A DNA stretch of 64,000 bases. Origin: a virus. Positions 8,535 to 15,209 of this stretch are shown here, one piece after another (within the stretch, counting starts at the first letter, position 1; each line of letters opens with the position of its first letter). The DNA is taken from IMG/VR virus record IMGVR_UViG_3300021963_000062, positions 1-64,000 of that record, one strand, 5' to 3'. Below the pieces are notes generated by a model, which saw only the letters and a program-made list of their open reading frames with translations, was not told the origin of the DNA and made no database searches. The position numbers and the translations under genes are program-made.

Positions 8535-9467
8535 TCAGGACTCAGCGAGTCGTTGGAAGTAACTCAGTGCATCATCTGCATCCTCATCTTCTTCCTCATC
8601 ACGAGCAACGGGTTTGGAGATCTCAAAGGAAGGAGTAGAACGTTTCGCAGAGAAATCACCACGACGTTCAGCTTCCCACTGTTCATCTTCTTCAACCGTC
8701 TCAGGATCTTGACGTTGGGGAGCGGGTTTTGCACCCAGAACGTAGTCAAGACGCTTCTTCAGTTCATCATAAGTCTTGAAGTTAGATGTAGCACTGAACT
8801 CATTCAGATCGTTCAGATTCTTGTAGATACGTTCCAGTTTGTCATCATCATCCAGAAGGGCATTAGGACGATCAAACTCGGACTTATCATAGTTCCAGTA
8901 ACCTTCAACCTTGCGAATCTTCAGTTTGAAGTTAGCACCAGTCCAGAAGTCAAAAGGATTGATAGCTTCTTCATCTGCAAACTGAGGTTGCATTGCTTCG
9001 GTGATCTTGTCATAGATCTTCTTACCGAACTTGTACAGGAACACACGACCCTCGTTCTCGGGGTGTGCGGGATCACTCACCACATAGATGTTAGCGTAAT
9101 AGGAGAGTTTGCGTTTCTGTTTCCGAGCAATCTCCTTGTCACGATCAGAACCACTGTTCCACAGAACACGATTGTGTTCAGAGACAGGATCCTTCTGACC
9201 GAGAGTAGTCAGGGAGTTCTCAATATACCAACCACCAGGGCCTTGGAACGCATGGCTCCAGACTTGTGCCCAGGGAAGTTCACATCCTTCAGGCGCAGGA
9301 AGGAATCGGATCACTGCATAACCGTTACCAGCCTTGTCAACTTCAGGCTTCCAGAAACGTTCATCAGCTCCACCACCTTCACCACTATTCAGTTTTTCTA
9401 CTTTCTTGATCAGTTTTTCAGTCAACGAACCAGCACGGGACTGTTTCTTGAGATCAGCAAAAGACAT
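8535..9467 (-). CDS. 32: Single-stranded DNA-binding protein gp32
   Basis: A 310-residue protein. The N-terminal LKKQSRAGSLTEKLIKKVEKL is the basic LAST-like region for cooperativity, the core has the DKAGNGYAVIRFLPAPEGCELPW and KLSYYANIYVVSDPAHPENEG segments of gp32, and the C-terminus is acidic (RDEEEDEDADDALSYF), the protein-recruiting tail. It coats ssDNA in replication, recombination and repair. The zinc-binding cysteines of T4 gp32 (Cys77, 87, 90) are absent; only one Cys is present. A consensus sigma-70-type promoter lies at 9513-9541. Confidence 0.93.
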   Translation of the reverse strand: MSFADLKKQSRAGSLTEKLIKKVEKLNSGEGGGADERFWKPEVDKAGNGYAVIRFLPAPEGCELPWAQVWSHAFQGPGGWYIENSLTTLGQKDPVSEHNRVLWNSGSDRDKEIARKQKRKLSYYANIYVVSDPAHPENEGRVFLYKFGKKIYDKITEAMQPQFADEEAINPFDFWTGANFKLKIRKVEGYWNYDKSEFDRPNALLDDDDKLERIYKNLNDLNEFSATSNFKTYDELKKRLDYVLGAKPAPQRQDPETVEEDEQWEAERRGDFSAKRSTPSFEISKPVARDEEEDEDADDALSYFQRLAES

Positions 9468-9512
9468 TTGTATTTCTCCGTATTGAGTGTATTTGGCCTT
9501 TGGGACGACTTT

Positions 9513-9541
9513 ATCATACAGGACGCATGAATGGTTGTCAA
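9513..9541 (-). promoter_or_regulatory. Sigma-70-like promoter for gene 32
   Basis: On the minus strand TTGACA (9536-9541), 17-base spacer, TATGAT (9513-9518), followed by a 45-base leader to the gene 32 ATG. It should be read by host RNA polymerase, giving early expression. Confidence 0.7.
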
Positions 9542-9553
9542 GCCACAGGTTAT

Positions 9554-9823
9554 TCAGTCTTTGGGGAGTTCCTCGGGGTTCTCCAGTGCCACTTCAAAGA
9601 GAAGTGGGTGACACATTTCATCAATCAAATAATTTGACCAACGATACATGTCTTCGGAAGTGTAACTATAATGATCCTCAGCTTCCATTTGTATGTATGG
9701 ATCCTGTTGCATTATTAATGGAATGTCATCAAAGGTAAATGGTATTCCATTAATGAAATACATATCTACAATCTCACCATTATGGTAACAATAAGCTGAG
9801 GTGATCTTGTAGTTGTACGACAT
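9554..9823 (-). CDS. Conserved cyanophage protein, unknown function
   Basis: An 89-residue acidic protein (MSYNYKITSAYCYHNG) rich in Tyr, Asp and Met, without membrane segment or recognisable motif. It ends in front of the gene 32 promoter and begins one base downstream of the DUF1825-like gene, so it is the last gene of the 33-59 operon. I do not recognise a function. Confidence 0.6.
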   Translation of the reverse strand: MSYNYKITSAYCYHNGEIVDMYFINGIPFTFDDIPLIMQQDPYIQMEAEDHYSYTSEDMYRWSNYLIDEMCHPLLFEVALENPEELPKD

Positions 9824-9824
9824 C

Positions 9825-10154
9825 TTACATATCTGCGATTTTATCTAGACGATCCAGAGTATTTTCCATCTCTGAAAACAGTTCATTAACATTATTTCCG
9901 TCAAATCCCAAGAATTTTGCTGCATCTTGAATTCTTTCTTTCATTTCAAGTGCTTCTGGGTCATCAGATAAAGAGAGACGGAAGTAAAGATTCTTCTGTT
10001 TCTCTAGAAAAGTTCTCATCAATTCAACATGTTCTCTCTTTTGTTCCCTATTCATGATAGGGGCTTTGAAAGTATCTTCAATAATTTTTTGTTGAAGTTC
10101 TTCCATCTCTTTGATGGCTTCTCTTACGATCTCGGATTGAAAAAATCCACTCAC
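9825..10154 (-). CDS. DUF1825-like protein
   Basis: A 109-residue helical protein. It begins SGFFQSEIVREAIKEMEELQ and has the LSLSDDPEALEMKERIQ segment; both are hallmarks of the cyanobacterial DUF1825 family, so the gene was probably taken from a cyanobacterial host. Function in hosts is unknown. It overlaps the end of gene 59 by four bases and sits where T4 has only replication genes, which suggests a role early in infection. Confidence 0.7.
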   Translation of the reverse strand: MSGFFQSEIVREAIKEMEELQQKIIEDTFKAPIMNREQKREHVELMRTFLEKQKNLYFRLSLSDDPEALEMKERIQDAAKFLGFDGNNVNELFSEMENTLDRLDKIADM

Positions 10155-10741
10155 AATACAATCTCCTTTAGTGTCTGAGTATACTTTTCCTTATCAATAT
10201 TTAGGAAAGATTTGTATTTTTTGATGCGTAAACTGACGGATTCCCACACTGGATCTAAGAGTTGTTTATCAAAGTTTTTAGAAAATTTAAGGATCATATC
10301 CATTATAACAAAAGTTTCTATAGATATGCCTTTTTGCAAGTATTTCTTAAGAATCTCTGGGTGTGATGAACCTTTGATAGCAAAAAGATCTTCAAAGGTA
10401 TCCTTATGTAAGAATACCTCAGACTCTGTTTTGAAGAGATAGAAGAGACTTTGAGATCTTTTCAACCAGTTAGCATAATTCTTTTCACCTGACTCAATAA
10501 TTTCACCGATCCACAGTTTAGAGGGATCATCACATTCTACAAAATTTGCCAGAAAGTATTGTTTGATCTCGTCATCAGATTTCTGACGAGACATTCGTTC
10601 AAAGAAGTAACGATCTTTCCTCTTGTTGAACGATTCTTTTGAAGCTCTAGACTTCCCGCAATATTGAAAGTAGTCGTAGTTTGGTTTAGTGAAATGATTC
10701 TTGAATGCCAGGTACGTTTTGTATACCTCTATTGGCGTCAT
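10151..10741 (-). CDS. 59: Helicase loader gp59
   Basis: A 196-residue basic protein. It aligns by eye with T4 gp59: VYKTYLAFKNHF, the KRKDRYFFERMSRQ segment (T4 KRRDKYFFQKLSE), FVECDDPSKLWIGEI and the C-terminal KYKSFLNIDKEKY (T4 AYRKILNIDSQKA). It loads the gp41 helicase onto gp32-coated forks. Gene order 33-59-32 matches T4, with one extra gene pair between 59 and 32. The ATG overlaps the gene 33 stop (TAATG). Confidence 0.88.
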   Translation of the reverse strand: MTPIEVYKTYLAFKNHFTKPNYDYFQYCGKSRASKESFNKRKDRYFFERMSRQKSDDEIKQYFLANFVECDDPSKLWIGEIIESGEKNYANWLKRSQSLFYLFKTESEVFLHKDTFEDLFAIKGSSHPEILKKYLQKGISIETFVIMDMILKFSKNFDKQLLDPVWESVSLRIKKYKSFLNIDKEKYTQTLKEIVL

Positions 10742-11004
10742 TAGAATACTAGTTTAGCACGACTTGTTTTTTTAAGAAAATTCAGTTGAGTTGCCTCACA
10801 TTTAATCTTTTCTTTCAATGGTTTTGAAATCAGTTTAGATACTGATTCAAACTCAATACCATTTTCCTCACAATATGTGACGATAGCTTCAATGTAATTA
10901 ATTTTTGAAGTAGAAACTAGATATTCAATGTCCTGGGCAAACTTGGACTGACAGAGAAACTTTTCTTTTATTAAATTGTTTACATCTTCAGTGTTGTTCT
11001 GCAT
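10741..11004 (-). CDS. 33: Late-transcription co-activator gp33
   Basis: An 87-residue protein from the ATG at 11004 (MQNNTEDVNNLIKEKF). It has the conserved KEKFLCQSKFAQDIEYLVSTS and C-terminal LNFLKKTSRAKLVF of cyanophage gp33. gp33 bridges host RNA polymerase and the sliding clamp for transcription from TATAAATA promoters, which occur in this window. The frame stays open further upstream, but that extension would overlap the nuclease gene by over 100 bases, so the inner ATG is preferred. Confidence 0.82.
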   Translation of the reverse strand: MQNNTEDVNNLIKEKFLCQSKFAQDIEYLVSTSKINYIEAIVTYCEENGIEFESVSKLISKPLKEKIKCEATQLNFLKKTSRAKLVF

Positions 11005-11674
11005 AGGTTTTTGTGTGATGAGCGACGAACTCTCGGATGTACTTGGTAAGAAGTTTAATATAGTAATCTTTGTTGCGTTTTTCATAGACAAAACATTCTC
11101 CATTATCAGCTACCATTATGGTAATCAACTTTTTAACTGGGATACCAGTCATTTCATAATACATGCAAGCGTAAGCTACTTCCTGAACGAAGTAGTTTTC
11201 AATCCATTCTTCAGGTTTAATTTTCTTAGAAGTCTTGAAGTCAATAATTGCGAGTTCCCCGTCATATTCGGCGATACAATCTACACGACCCGCAAGTCCC
11301 AGATAATCACTATAGAGTGACTTCTCTAAAGCATGTATGTTATTTATACGATCAAGATATGGTTTAGCCGAGAGAAACAGAAACTTTGTGGTGGGAAGTG
11401 GATTGAAGTCATCCACATTCTGATTCAACAAATACTTTTCAACAATATCATGGAACTTGGTTCCACGATCTGTAGCAACCTTAGTGATCTTATTGGCTTC
11501 TTCATCACCAACTTTTTTGCGCCACTCAATAAACTTTTCTCTACCATAAAAACTGGTAACAGAAGTGATAGAAGGATACAACTTACCAGAAGGGACACGA
11601 TAAAAACGTGTCCCTTCAATACTCTGGGCTTCTAAGTCAACTTCTTCTTTTAAATAATCTAAATGAACAAACAT
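10988..11674 (-). CDS. PD-(D/E)XK exonuclease, RecB-like
   Basis: A 228-residue protein with a nuclease core: GRTK-like helix ATDRGTKFHDIVEKYL, then GRVDCIAEYDGELAIIDFKTSKK, i.e. Asp...(D)-F-K catalytic arrangement, and QEVAYACMY, the motif IV helix of RecB-family nucleases. Such proteins occur next to phoH and gene 33 in cyanophages and are annotated as exonuclease; likely roles are host DNA degradation or recombination. It overlaps the phoH stop by TAATG. Confidence 0.8.
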   Translation of the reverse strand: MFVHLDYLKEEVDLEAQSIEGTRFYRVPSGKLYPSITSVTSFYGREKFIEWRKKVGDEEANKITKVATDRGTKFHDIVEKYLLNQNVDDFNPLPTTKFLFLSAKPYLDRINNIHALEKSLYSDYLGLAGRVDCIAEYDGELAIIDFKTSKKIKPEEWIENYFVQEVAYACMYYEMTGIPVKKLITIMVADNGECFVYEKRNKDYYIKLLTKYIREFVAHHTKTYAEQH

Positions 11675-12432
11675 TACATACCTAAGGCCAACTTTGTAAC
11701 AATATAGTTTTTGACAAGTCCAGAACGAACAATATCATCAACACCAAACTCTACAGTGGAAAAATCATATTCCATTGCACGAATAATTTTCATAAAATCA
11801 AGAATCCCATTTTTCTCATGGGTTTTAACAAGATCGGATTGAGTAGCATCACCACAGAACATGATCTTACTATTTTCACCAATACGAGTAATTATACTAT
11901 CTAATTCATGAAAGTTCAAGTTTTGCATCTCGTCAACAAGAACGATTGCATTATCAAGAGTTGTACCACGAATAAAACTTGTAGACCAGAATGAAATAGT
12001 TTCTTGAGCCTTAAGGTTTCCGTAAAGCATTTCAAAGTCGGAGTCCGATGGAAGTTCAAACATGTACTTACACATGTTCTTGTAGGGAATCTGATAGAGT
12101 GCCGCTTTATCCTCATGGTCACCAGGAAGGAAACCAATCTCACGAGTAGAGACAAGAGAACGAACAATGTAAACCTTTTCATAAGGAGTTCTTTCATCCA
12201 GAACATCCTTGAGTGCAAGATAGAGTCCTACAAAAGTTTTACCTGTACCAGCAGCACCATAGGCAAAAATGTTTTTACCTTTTTTATATTCATCAAAGAA
12301 CTTCTGTTGATTATCGGTAAGTGGAGAAATATCCACCATCAGATCAGAATTAATTGGTTTTTTACGGCGCATTTGTTTTGCGCTCATACCAATTCCAATG
12401 TTGCTATTAGAAGTTTTTCTTGATCTTGCCAT
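11674..12432 (-). CDS. phoH: PhoH-like P-loop ATPase
   Basis: A 252-residue protein with Walker A GAAGTGKT (about residues 59-66), then RSLVSTREIGFLPGDHEDK and the Walker B LVDEMQN. It is a standard PhoH ATPase of cyanophages, where phoH is a signature gene. The name reflects a phosphate-regulated E. coli homologue, but the biochemical role (probably RNA-related helicase or nuclease accessory) is unsettled. The N-terminus is basic. It starts one base after the preceding small gene's stop. Confidence 0.92.
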   Translation of the reverse strand: MARSRKTSNSNIGIGMSAKQMRRKKPINSDLMVDISPLTDNQQKFFDEYKKGKNIFAYGAAGTGKTFVGLYLALKDVLDERTPYEKVYIVRSLVSTREIGFLPGDHEDKAALYQIPYKNMCKYMFELPSDSDFEMLYGNLKAQETISFWSTSFIRGTTLDNAIVLVDEMQNLNFHELDSIITRIGENSKIMFCGDATQSDLVKTHEKNGILDFMKIIRAMEYDFSTVEFGVDDIVRSGLVKNYIVTKLALGM

Positions 12433-12681
12433 TTAGATTTTCTTTACTCGTGAACCAGGTGCTTTGGAGGCTTTAGTGAGAACATCATTCCAGCCTGGAT
12501 TTCTGGTAATGAGTTTGTCTTTCCACTCGCCTACTTCTCCAGAACCAGGACAGGTAGATGGATCACTCCAATCCCTGTCCCAGTCTGGGTTGTCAATCTT
12601 CCACTGAGACCATTCGTGAACGCTCATCGTCACTTCTTTTTGTTCTCCAGTGGATTTGTTAATAACAGGATAAGTCGCCAT
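12433..12681 (-). CDS. Conserved small T4-like phage protein (zinc-less FmdB-like layout)
   Basis: An 82-residue protein with MATYPVINKSTGEQKEV at the start, a Trp/Asp-rich middle (NPDWDRDWSD) and the C-terminal RNPGWNDVLTKASKAPGS. The layout resembles short phage proteins described as FmdB-like, but the zinc-binding cysteines are missing (a single Cys). The function is unknown. It is directly followed by phoH. Confidence 0.65.
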   Translation of the reverse strand: MATYPVINKSTGEQKEVTMSVHEWSQWKIDNPDWDRDWSDPSTCPGSGEVGEWKDKLITRNPGWNDVLTKASKAPGSRVKKI

Positions 12682-12709
12682 TTAAGTAATGAAGTTCAAT
12701 ATGATTTAT

Positions 12710-12889
12710 TTATTGACTAATGTCAAGTTCAGAATAGTCTAGTCTTTGTAGTTCTTCTGGAGAAATTTCTTTGGTCTTTACTTCTCCATTATCTGTATAT
12801 TCAACGATATATGTTTCTGGTTTGGCTTCTAAAATCGTACATGTAGTTGGAGCATGATCTTTTGATAGTGCCTTACTTTGGTAGTACAT
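12710..12889 (-). CDS. Small conserved protein, 59 aa
   Basis: An open frame of 59 residues (MYYQSKALSKDHAPTT...SELDISQ) with a perfect Shine-Dalgarno, TAAGGAGG at 12900-12907, 10 bases before the ATG. It fills the otherwise empty stretch between the phoH operon and thyX. It has a beta-rich middle (KPETYIVEYTDNGEV) followed by an acidic tail. No function recognised; the strong ribosome-binding site makes it likely real. Confidence 0.65.
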   Translation of the reverse strand: MYYQSKALSKDHAPTTCTILEAKPETYIVEYTDNGEVKTKEISPEELQRLDYSELDISQ

Positions 12890-12922
12890 GTTACTGTTTC
12901 CTCCTTAAGGACAAATTATATA

Positions 12923-13555
12923 TCACCATTCTAAAGCTTCTGCAACTGAAGGGAATTGTTCGGTAAACACTCGTTTACAATCAAGAGCAATATCCATATG
13001 TTCTTTCTGAGTTCCATTTGCGGAACGGAGATTGATATAATGAATCCAAGAACGACAAGAACCGGTCATGTAAATACGAGTCGGAGTTGCAAGAGGCAAC
13101 ACGAAACGAGCGCACTCCTTTGCAATATCTGCATCAAGAAGTTCTTTGTAGAGTTTCATCCCTGCTTCAAAGTGATCATTGATTTTCAACCACAGATCTT
13201 CTTTCAATTCCTGAGGAAGATCATCGGTAGAATTCTGACGATTCTTGGTATCCTGACGACGAAGTTCGGGGACAGGAATACTTTCTCCAAGAAGAGAACT
13301 ATCTGCATAACGTTGCGAGAACTCCTGAAAGGTGAATGAGCGGTGACGCAAAATCTGGGCTGCGATACCACGAGTTGTTTCAATTTCCAGTGTCATCGTA
13401 GCTTGTTCAAACACACTCCAGTGGTTGTGTTTGATGCAGTAAGCAAGAAGACGAGCATAGTTCTCGTTCTCTTGATTAGCGGGGTTAGAGACCCTGGCAA
13501 TGTACGCCATGGTCTTTTCTGCGTCAGGGGTGATAGAAATAAGTCGTGCAGTCAT
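12923..13555 (-). CDS. thyX: Flavin-dependent thymidylate synthase ThyX
   Basis: A 210-residue protein with the ThyX motif RHRSFTFQEFSQRY (residues 70-83; consensus RHRxxSxxxxSxRY with Phe-Thr in the middle) and the C-terminal RSWIHYINLRSANGTQKE substrate-binding segment. It makes dTMP from dUMP with FAD and methylene-tetrahydrofolate, supporting phage DNA synthesis. Length is normal for the family. A small gene precedes it by eight bases. Confidence 0.95.
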   Translation of the reverse strand: MTARLISITPDAEKTMAYIARVSNPANQENENYARLLAYCIKHNHWSVFEQATMTLEIETTRGIAAQILRHRSFTFQEFSQRYADSSLLGESIPVPELRRQDTKNRQNSTDDLPQELKEDLWLKINDHFEAGMKLYKELLDADIAKECARFVLPLATPTRIYMTGSCRSWIHYINLRSANGTQKEHMDIALDCKRVFTEQFPSVAEALEW

Positions 13556-13563
13556 TTAATTCC

Positions 13564-13731
13564 TCAATCAGGGTAGCCATCGTCATCAAAAACCTCATCA
13601 TAATCAGAGATGTGGTTTGTATTTTCTTTTATTTGTTTGTAAGAATCTGGATCCGAATATACTTCAGACTTAAGACATTCTACCAGAGACTCCAGATTCT
13701 TTACAATCAATTTGAGTCTTTCTTTATCCAT
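13564..13731 (-). CDS. Small conserved protein upstream of thyX, 55 aa
   Basis: An open frame for MDKERLKLIVKNLESLVECL...DDDGYPD, 55 residues. The N-terminal half is an amphipathic helix and the C-terminus is acidic. Similar short Lys/Leu-rich proteins sit next to thyX in T4-like cyanophages. It ends eight bases before the thyX ATG and begins shortly after a terminator, so it should be read with thyX. No function is known. Confidence 0.65.
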   Translation of the reverse strand: MDKERLKLIVKNLESLVECLKSEVYSDPDSYKQIKENTNHISDYDEVFDDDGYPD

Positions 13732-13762
13732 AACTATAAGTACTCTCTATCAATTTTAACAC

Positions 13763-13788
13763 AAAAAAAGGAAGGGATCAACCCTTCC
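13763..13788 (-). terminator. Intrinsic terminator, small-gene cluster
   Basis: Stem GGAAGGG (13770-13776 with 13782-13788), five-base loop, followed on the minus strand by seven T. It closes the small-gene cluster at 13.8-14.7 kb; the last gene of that cluster stops in its loop. Confidence 0.8.
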
Positions 13789-13945
13789 TATTAAGTATTG
13801 GTTTAAAAGATAACATGTCTTCAAACCATTCTCTTAAGTGTATGCGATAACACGACCAATACTTGCATCCCCTATAAGTTAGTTGATAACAAGCAGGTGG
13901 TCTACTATCCTTATCCATATCATCGTCGTGATAGTTGTAGTCCAT
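13778..13945 (-). CDS. Small protein, 55 aa, ending in a terminator loop
   Basis: Open frame for MDYNYHDDDMDKDSRPPACY...LNRKG, 55 residues, with an acidic start and a Cys/Tyr/Arg-rich centre (RGCKYWSCYRIHLREW). Its ATG overlaps the stop of the preceding 28-residue gene (TGATG), which favours translational coupling, and its stop codon falls in the terminator loop at 13778-13780. No recognised family. Confidence 0.5.
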   Translation of the reverse strand: MDYNYHDDDMDKDSRPPACYQLTYRGCKYWSCYRIHLREWFEDMLSFKPILNRKG

Positions 13946-14031
13946 CACTTATAAAGCCATTGGATATAAAGGGATAGTAACATTGTAGCTAATGCAATTC
14001 CCGCAGTTATGGAAAGGATAGCTTGTGTCAT
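13945..14031 (-). CDS. Single-helix membrane mini-protein, 28 aa
   Basis: Frame for MTQAILSITAGIALATMLLS then LYIQWLYK. It is one hydrophobic helix with a Trp/Lys end, the size class of photosystem and cytochrome b6f mini-subunits, but I could not match it to PsbI, PsbN, PetL or PetN. It overlaps its neighbours on both sides by TAATG and TGATG, which argues for a translated gene in a coupled series of four. Confidence 0.5.
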   Translation of the reverse strand: MTQAILSITAGIALATMLLSLYIQWLYK

Positions 14032-14132
14032 TACTTTGCTCCAACGAGTTGTGCTAGTTGTGCTTGATGACGACGATTTTCTTTTTGTTTTTGTTCTTTA
14101 ATAAGTTGTAGGAAGTTGAGTTTTTGAATCAC
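14031..14132 (-). CDS. Basic Gln/Lys-rich mini-protein, 33 aa (GTG start)
   Basis: Frame for MIQKLNFLQLIKEQKQKENR then RHQAQLAQLVGAK. GTG at 14132 is preceded by AAAGGAGGGG, a strong Shine-Dalgarno. The product would be a single amphipathic basic helix. It overlaps the TGA of the preceding DUF4278-like gene and, by TAATG, the following membrane mini-gene. Confidence 0.45.
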   Translation of the reverse strand: MIQKLNFLQLIKEQKQKENRRHQAQLAQLVGAK

Positions 14133-14266
14133 TTGTGCCCCTCCTTTACAAACTTGACGCCACGATAGACTTCACTTTGTTGTTGGGGTTGTTGCATCAT
14201 CTGTTGTTGATAAGCGATACGCTTTTCGGTATCATACTCAACACCGCGATAAACGACTTTGGACAT
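14129..14266 (-). CDS. DUF4278-like small protein with two YRG motifs
   Basis: A 45-residue product (MSKVVYRGVEYDTEKRIAYQ...VYRGVKFVKEGHK) with two copies of VYRGV(E/K)(Y/F). Short proteins with repeated YRGxxY are typical of marine cyanobacteria (DUF4278) and their phages. AGGAG lies eight bases before the ATG. About 40 bases upstream lies a structured block resembling a glutamine-II aptamer, so this could be the regulated downstream peptide. Confidence 0.65.
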   Translation of the reverse strand: MSKVVYRGVEYDTEKRIAYQQQMMQQPQQQSEVYRGVKFVKEGHK

Positions 14267-14302
14267 TGGTTTTCTCCTAAAGAAATGAGAGGTTTTAATT
14301 CC

Positions 14303-14474
14303 CGTTCCTTCAGTCGGCTTTTGCGTCTAGGTTACAACTTTTTTTAGTCATCTGTTTAACTTCAAAGATAATTTCAGATTTGAATTGATCCTCAAGTCTC
14401 AGATTGTTATTAACATTTTTAATAATCATTTGTGCCTGTAAACAGGTCAATAAAAGTTGTTCCATAGATGAACG
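14303..14474 (-). promoter_or_regulatory. Glutamine-II riboswitch-like motif B (ORF-containing P2)
   Basis: On the minus strand: CGTTCATC (P1/P2 5' part, near 14474), then about 120 bases, then GACGCAAAAGCCGACTGAAGG and AACG at 14303-14327. The 5' CGTTC pairs with 3' GAACG (P1), TCTA with TAGA, and ACAACTTTT with AAAAGTTGT (extended P2). GACGCAAG and GAAGGAACG are conserved blocks of the glnA/Downstream-peptide glutamine aptamers. The block is diverged and its P2 loop holds an ORF, so this is a candidate only. It precedes the DUF4278-like peptide gene. Confidence 0.4.
14310..14465 (-). CDS. Small protein, 51 aa, nested in riboswitch-like motif B
   Basis: Frame for MEQLLLTCLQAQMIIKNVNN...KSCNLDAKAD, 51 residues, helical and charged. 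Its ATG follows directly on CGTTCATCT and its last codons are the conserved block of motif B. It lies just downstream of motif A, where Downstream-peptide RNAs have their short ORF. There is no clear Shine-Dalgarno. It could be a real regulated peptide or a chance open frame through an RNA. Confidence 0.4.
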   Translation of the reverse strand: MEQLLLTCLQAQMIIKNVNNNLRLEDQFKSEIIFEVKQMTKKSCNLDAKAD

Positions 14475-14477
14475 ATC

Positions 14478-14730
14478 CGTTCCGAGTCGGCTTACTTGCG
14501 TCCTATTTAATTTTTAGCACCTTGTCACTACGTCTCTTCGTAGTTCTAAAAGCAATCGGTCTTCTCTTCTTTGATTTACTACATCGTCGTTTTTAACGAT
14601 GTCCATAAGTTCCCACGCTGCGTCACAACTTATAGTCACAGGATATGGATTCTGGACAAGTCGTGGCGTTGAAACAGAAAGAAGTGGAACCCATGCCAAA
14701 AGCAAAAGTGCTTTAGTCATAGGATGAACG
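14478..14730 (-). promoter_or_regulatory. Glutamine-II riboswitch-like motif A (ORF-containing P2)
   Basis: On the minus strand: ACGTTCATCCTATG at 14731-14718, then the 68-codon frame, then ATAGGACGCAAGTAAGCCGA followed by CTCGGAACG. CGTTC can pair with GAACG (P1) and TCCTAT with ATAGGA (P2). GACGCAAGTA and GGAACG are conserved glnA/Downstream-peptide aptamer blocks. The loop of P2 would be over 200 bases. Candidate only; see findings. Confidence 0.4.
14514..14720 (-). CDS. Small exported-type protein, 68 aa
   Basis: MTKALLLLAWVPLLSVSTPRL is a signal-peptide-like start, followed by a soluble charged part with two Cys (ISCDAAWELMDIVKND, C-terminal VVTRC). The start codon follows ACGTTCATCCT; no Shine-Dalgarno is seen. 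A possible promoter lies at 14741-14770. No known family. The frame is contained in riboswitch-like motif A. Confidence 0.5.
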   Translation of the reverse strand: MTKALLLLAWVPLLSVSTPRLVQNPYPVTISCDAAWELMDIVKNDDVVNQRREDRLLLELRRDVVTRC

Positions 14731-14740
14731 TTAGGAGATT

Positions 14741-14770
14741 AGTATACTCCTATTCATACTATCTAGGCAA
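14741..14770 (-). promoter_or_regulatory. Possible sigma-70-like promoter
   Basis: TTGCCT (14765-14770), 18-base spacer, TATACT (14741-14746) on the minus strand, just upstream of motif A. The spacer begins with AGATAGT, a string shared with two other intergenic regions (18514-18522, 19426-19434 on the plus strand as ACTATCTAG). Confidence 0.45.
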
Positions 14771-14805
14771 GTTTTTTTGTAATTTATGTTACAAATTTAC
14801 TTAAC

Positions 14806-14928
14806 TTAACCCCAATAGATGACTCCAAGAGTGAAGAAGAGAAATATAAGAACGGTGAAGACCATCATACCTACACCAAACCAAATTGACCACTTAGGCA
14901 TGGGTTCATATTCAGTATTATGAGACAT
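14806..14928 (-). CDS. Single-span membrane protein, 40 aa
   Basis: Frame for MSHNTEYEPMPKWSIWFGVG then MMVFTVLIFLFFTLGVIYWG: a short polar N-terminus and one long hydrophobic helix ending in Trp-Gly. The shape is that of cyanobacterial thylakoid or plasma-membrane mini-proteins, but there is no specific match. It begins two bases after the stop of the next upstream gene and is the last of the operon before the 14.74-kb promoter. Confidence 0.55.
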   Translation of the reverse strand: MSHNTEYEPMPKWSIWFGVGMMVFTVLIFLFFTLGVIYWG

Positions 14929-14930
14929 AA

Positions 14931-15185
14931 TTAACTATCAATCCCTTGTGCAACATCTAAAGCTTTCTTGGCAGTTCCCAACAATCTATATCTTCTTTTA
15001 TCTTTAGTATAAGGTATGAATAACGAAAATCCCAGAAGATCACCATCTGGATCATCTGGGATTCCTACTGGTTGCACAAAGAATATTCCTGCATGTGCAA
15101 CGCATTTCCAACCAATATCTACAAATCCTAAGTCTCTTAAAGCACACTCAAGTTTTAAAGAATAACATGCTTCCTCTAACTTCAT
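14931..15185 (-). CDS. Hypothetical protein, 84 aa
   Basis: An alpha/beta protein (MKLEEACYSLKLECALRDLG) with a Gly/Pro/Asp-rich turn (GIPDDPDGDLLGFSLFIPY). It has no recognised motif and no membrane helix. It lies in the 14.8-15.4-kb operon of three small genes downstream of a possible promoter at 15430-15458. Confidence 0.6.
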   Translation of the reverse strand: MKLEEACYSLKLECALRDLGFVDIGWKCVAHAGIFFVQPVGIPDDPDGDLLGFSLFIPYTKDKRRYRLLGTAKKALDVAQGIDS

Positions 15186-15209
15186 ATGTACGGTAAACCG
15201 AACTATGAC

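Noticed and set aside
8553-9530. A 325-codon open frame on the plus strand opposite gene 32
   Set aside because: It is the antisense shadow of gp32; the translation has no protein-like pattern and gp32 is certain.
11004-11103. N-terminal extension of gp33
   Set aside because: It would overlap the nuclease gene by about 115 bases and is not part of the conserved gp33 core.
13556-14800. tRNA genes, often found in cyanophage small-gene regions
   Set aside because: No cloverleaf, T-loop GTTCGAAT or acceptor-stem pair was seen here or elsewhere in the window; the stretch is filled by coupled small frames.
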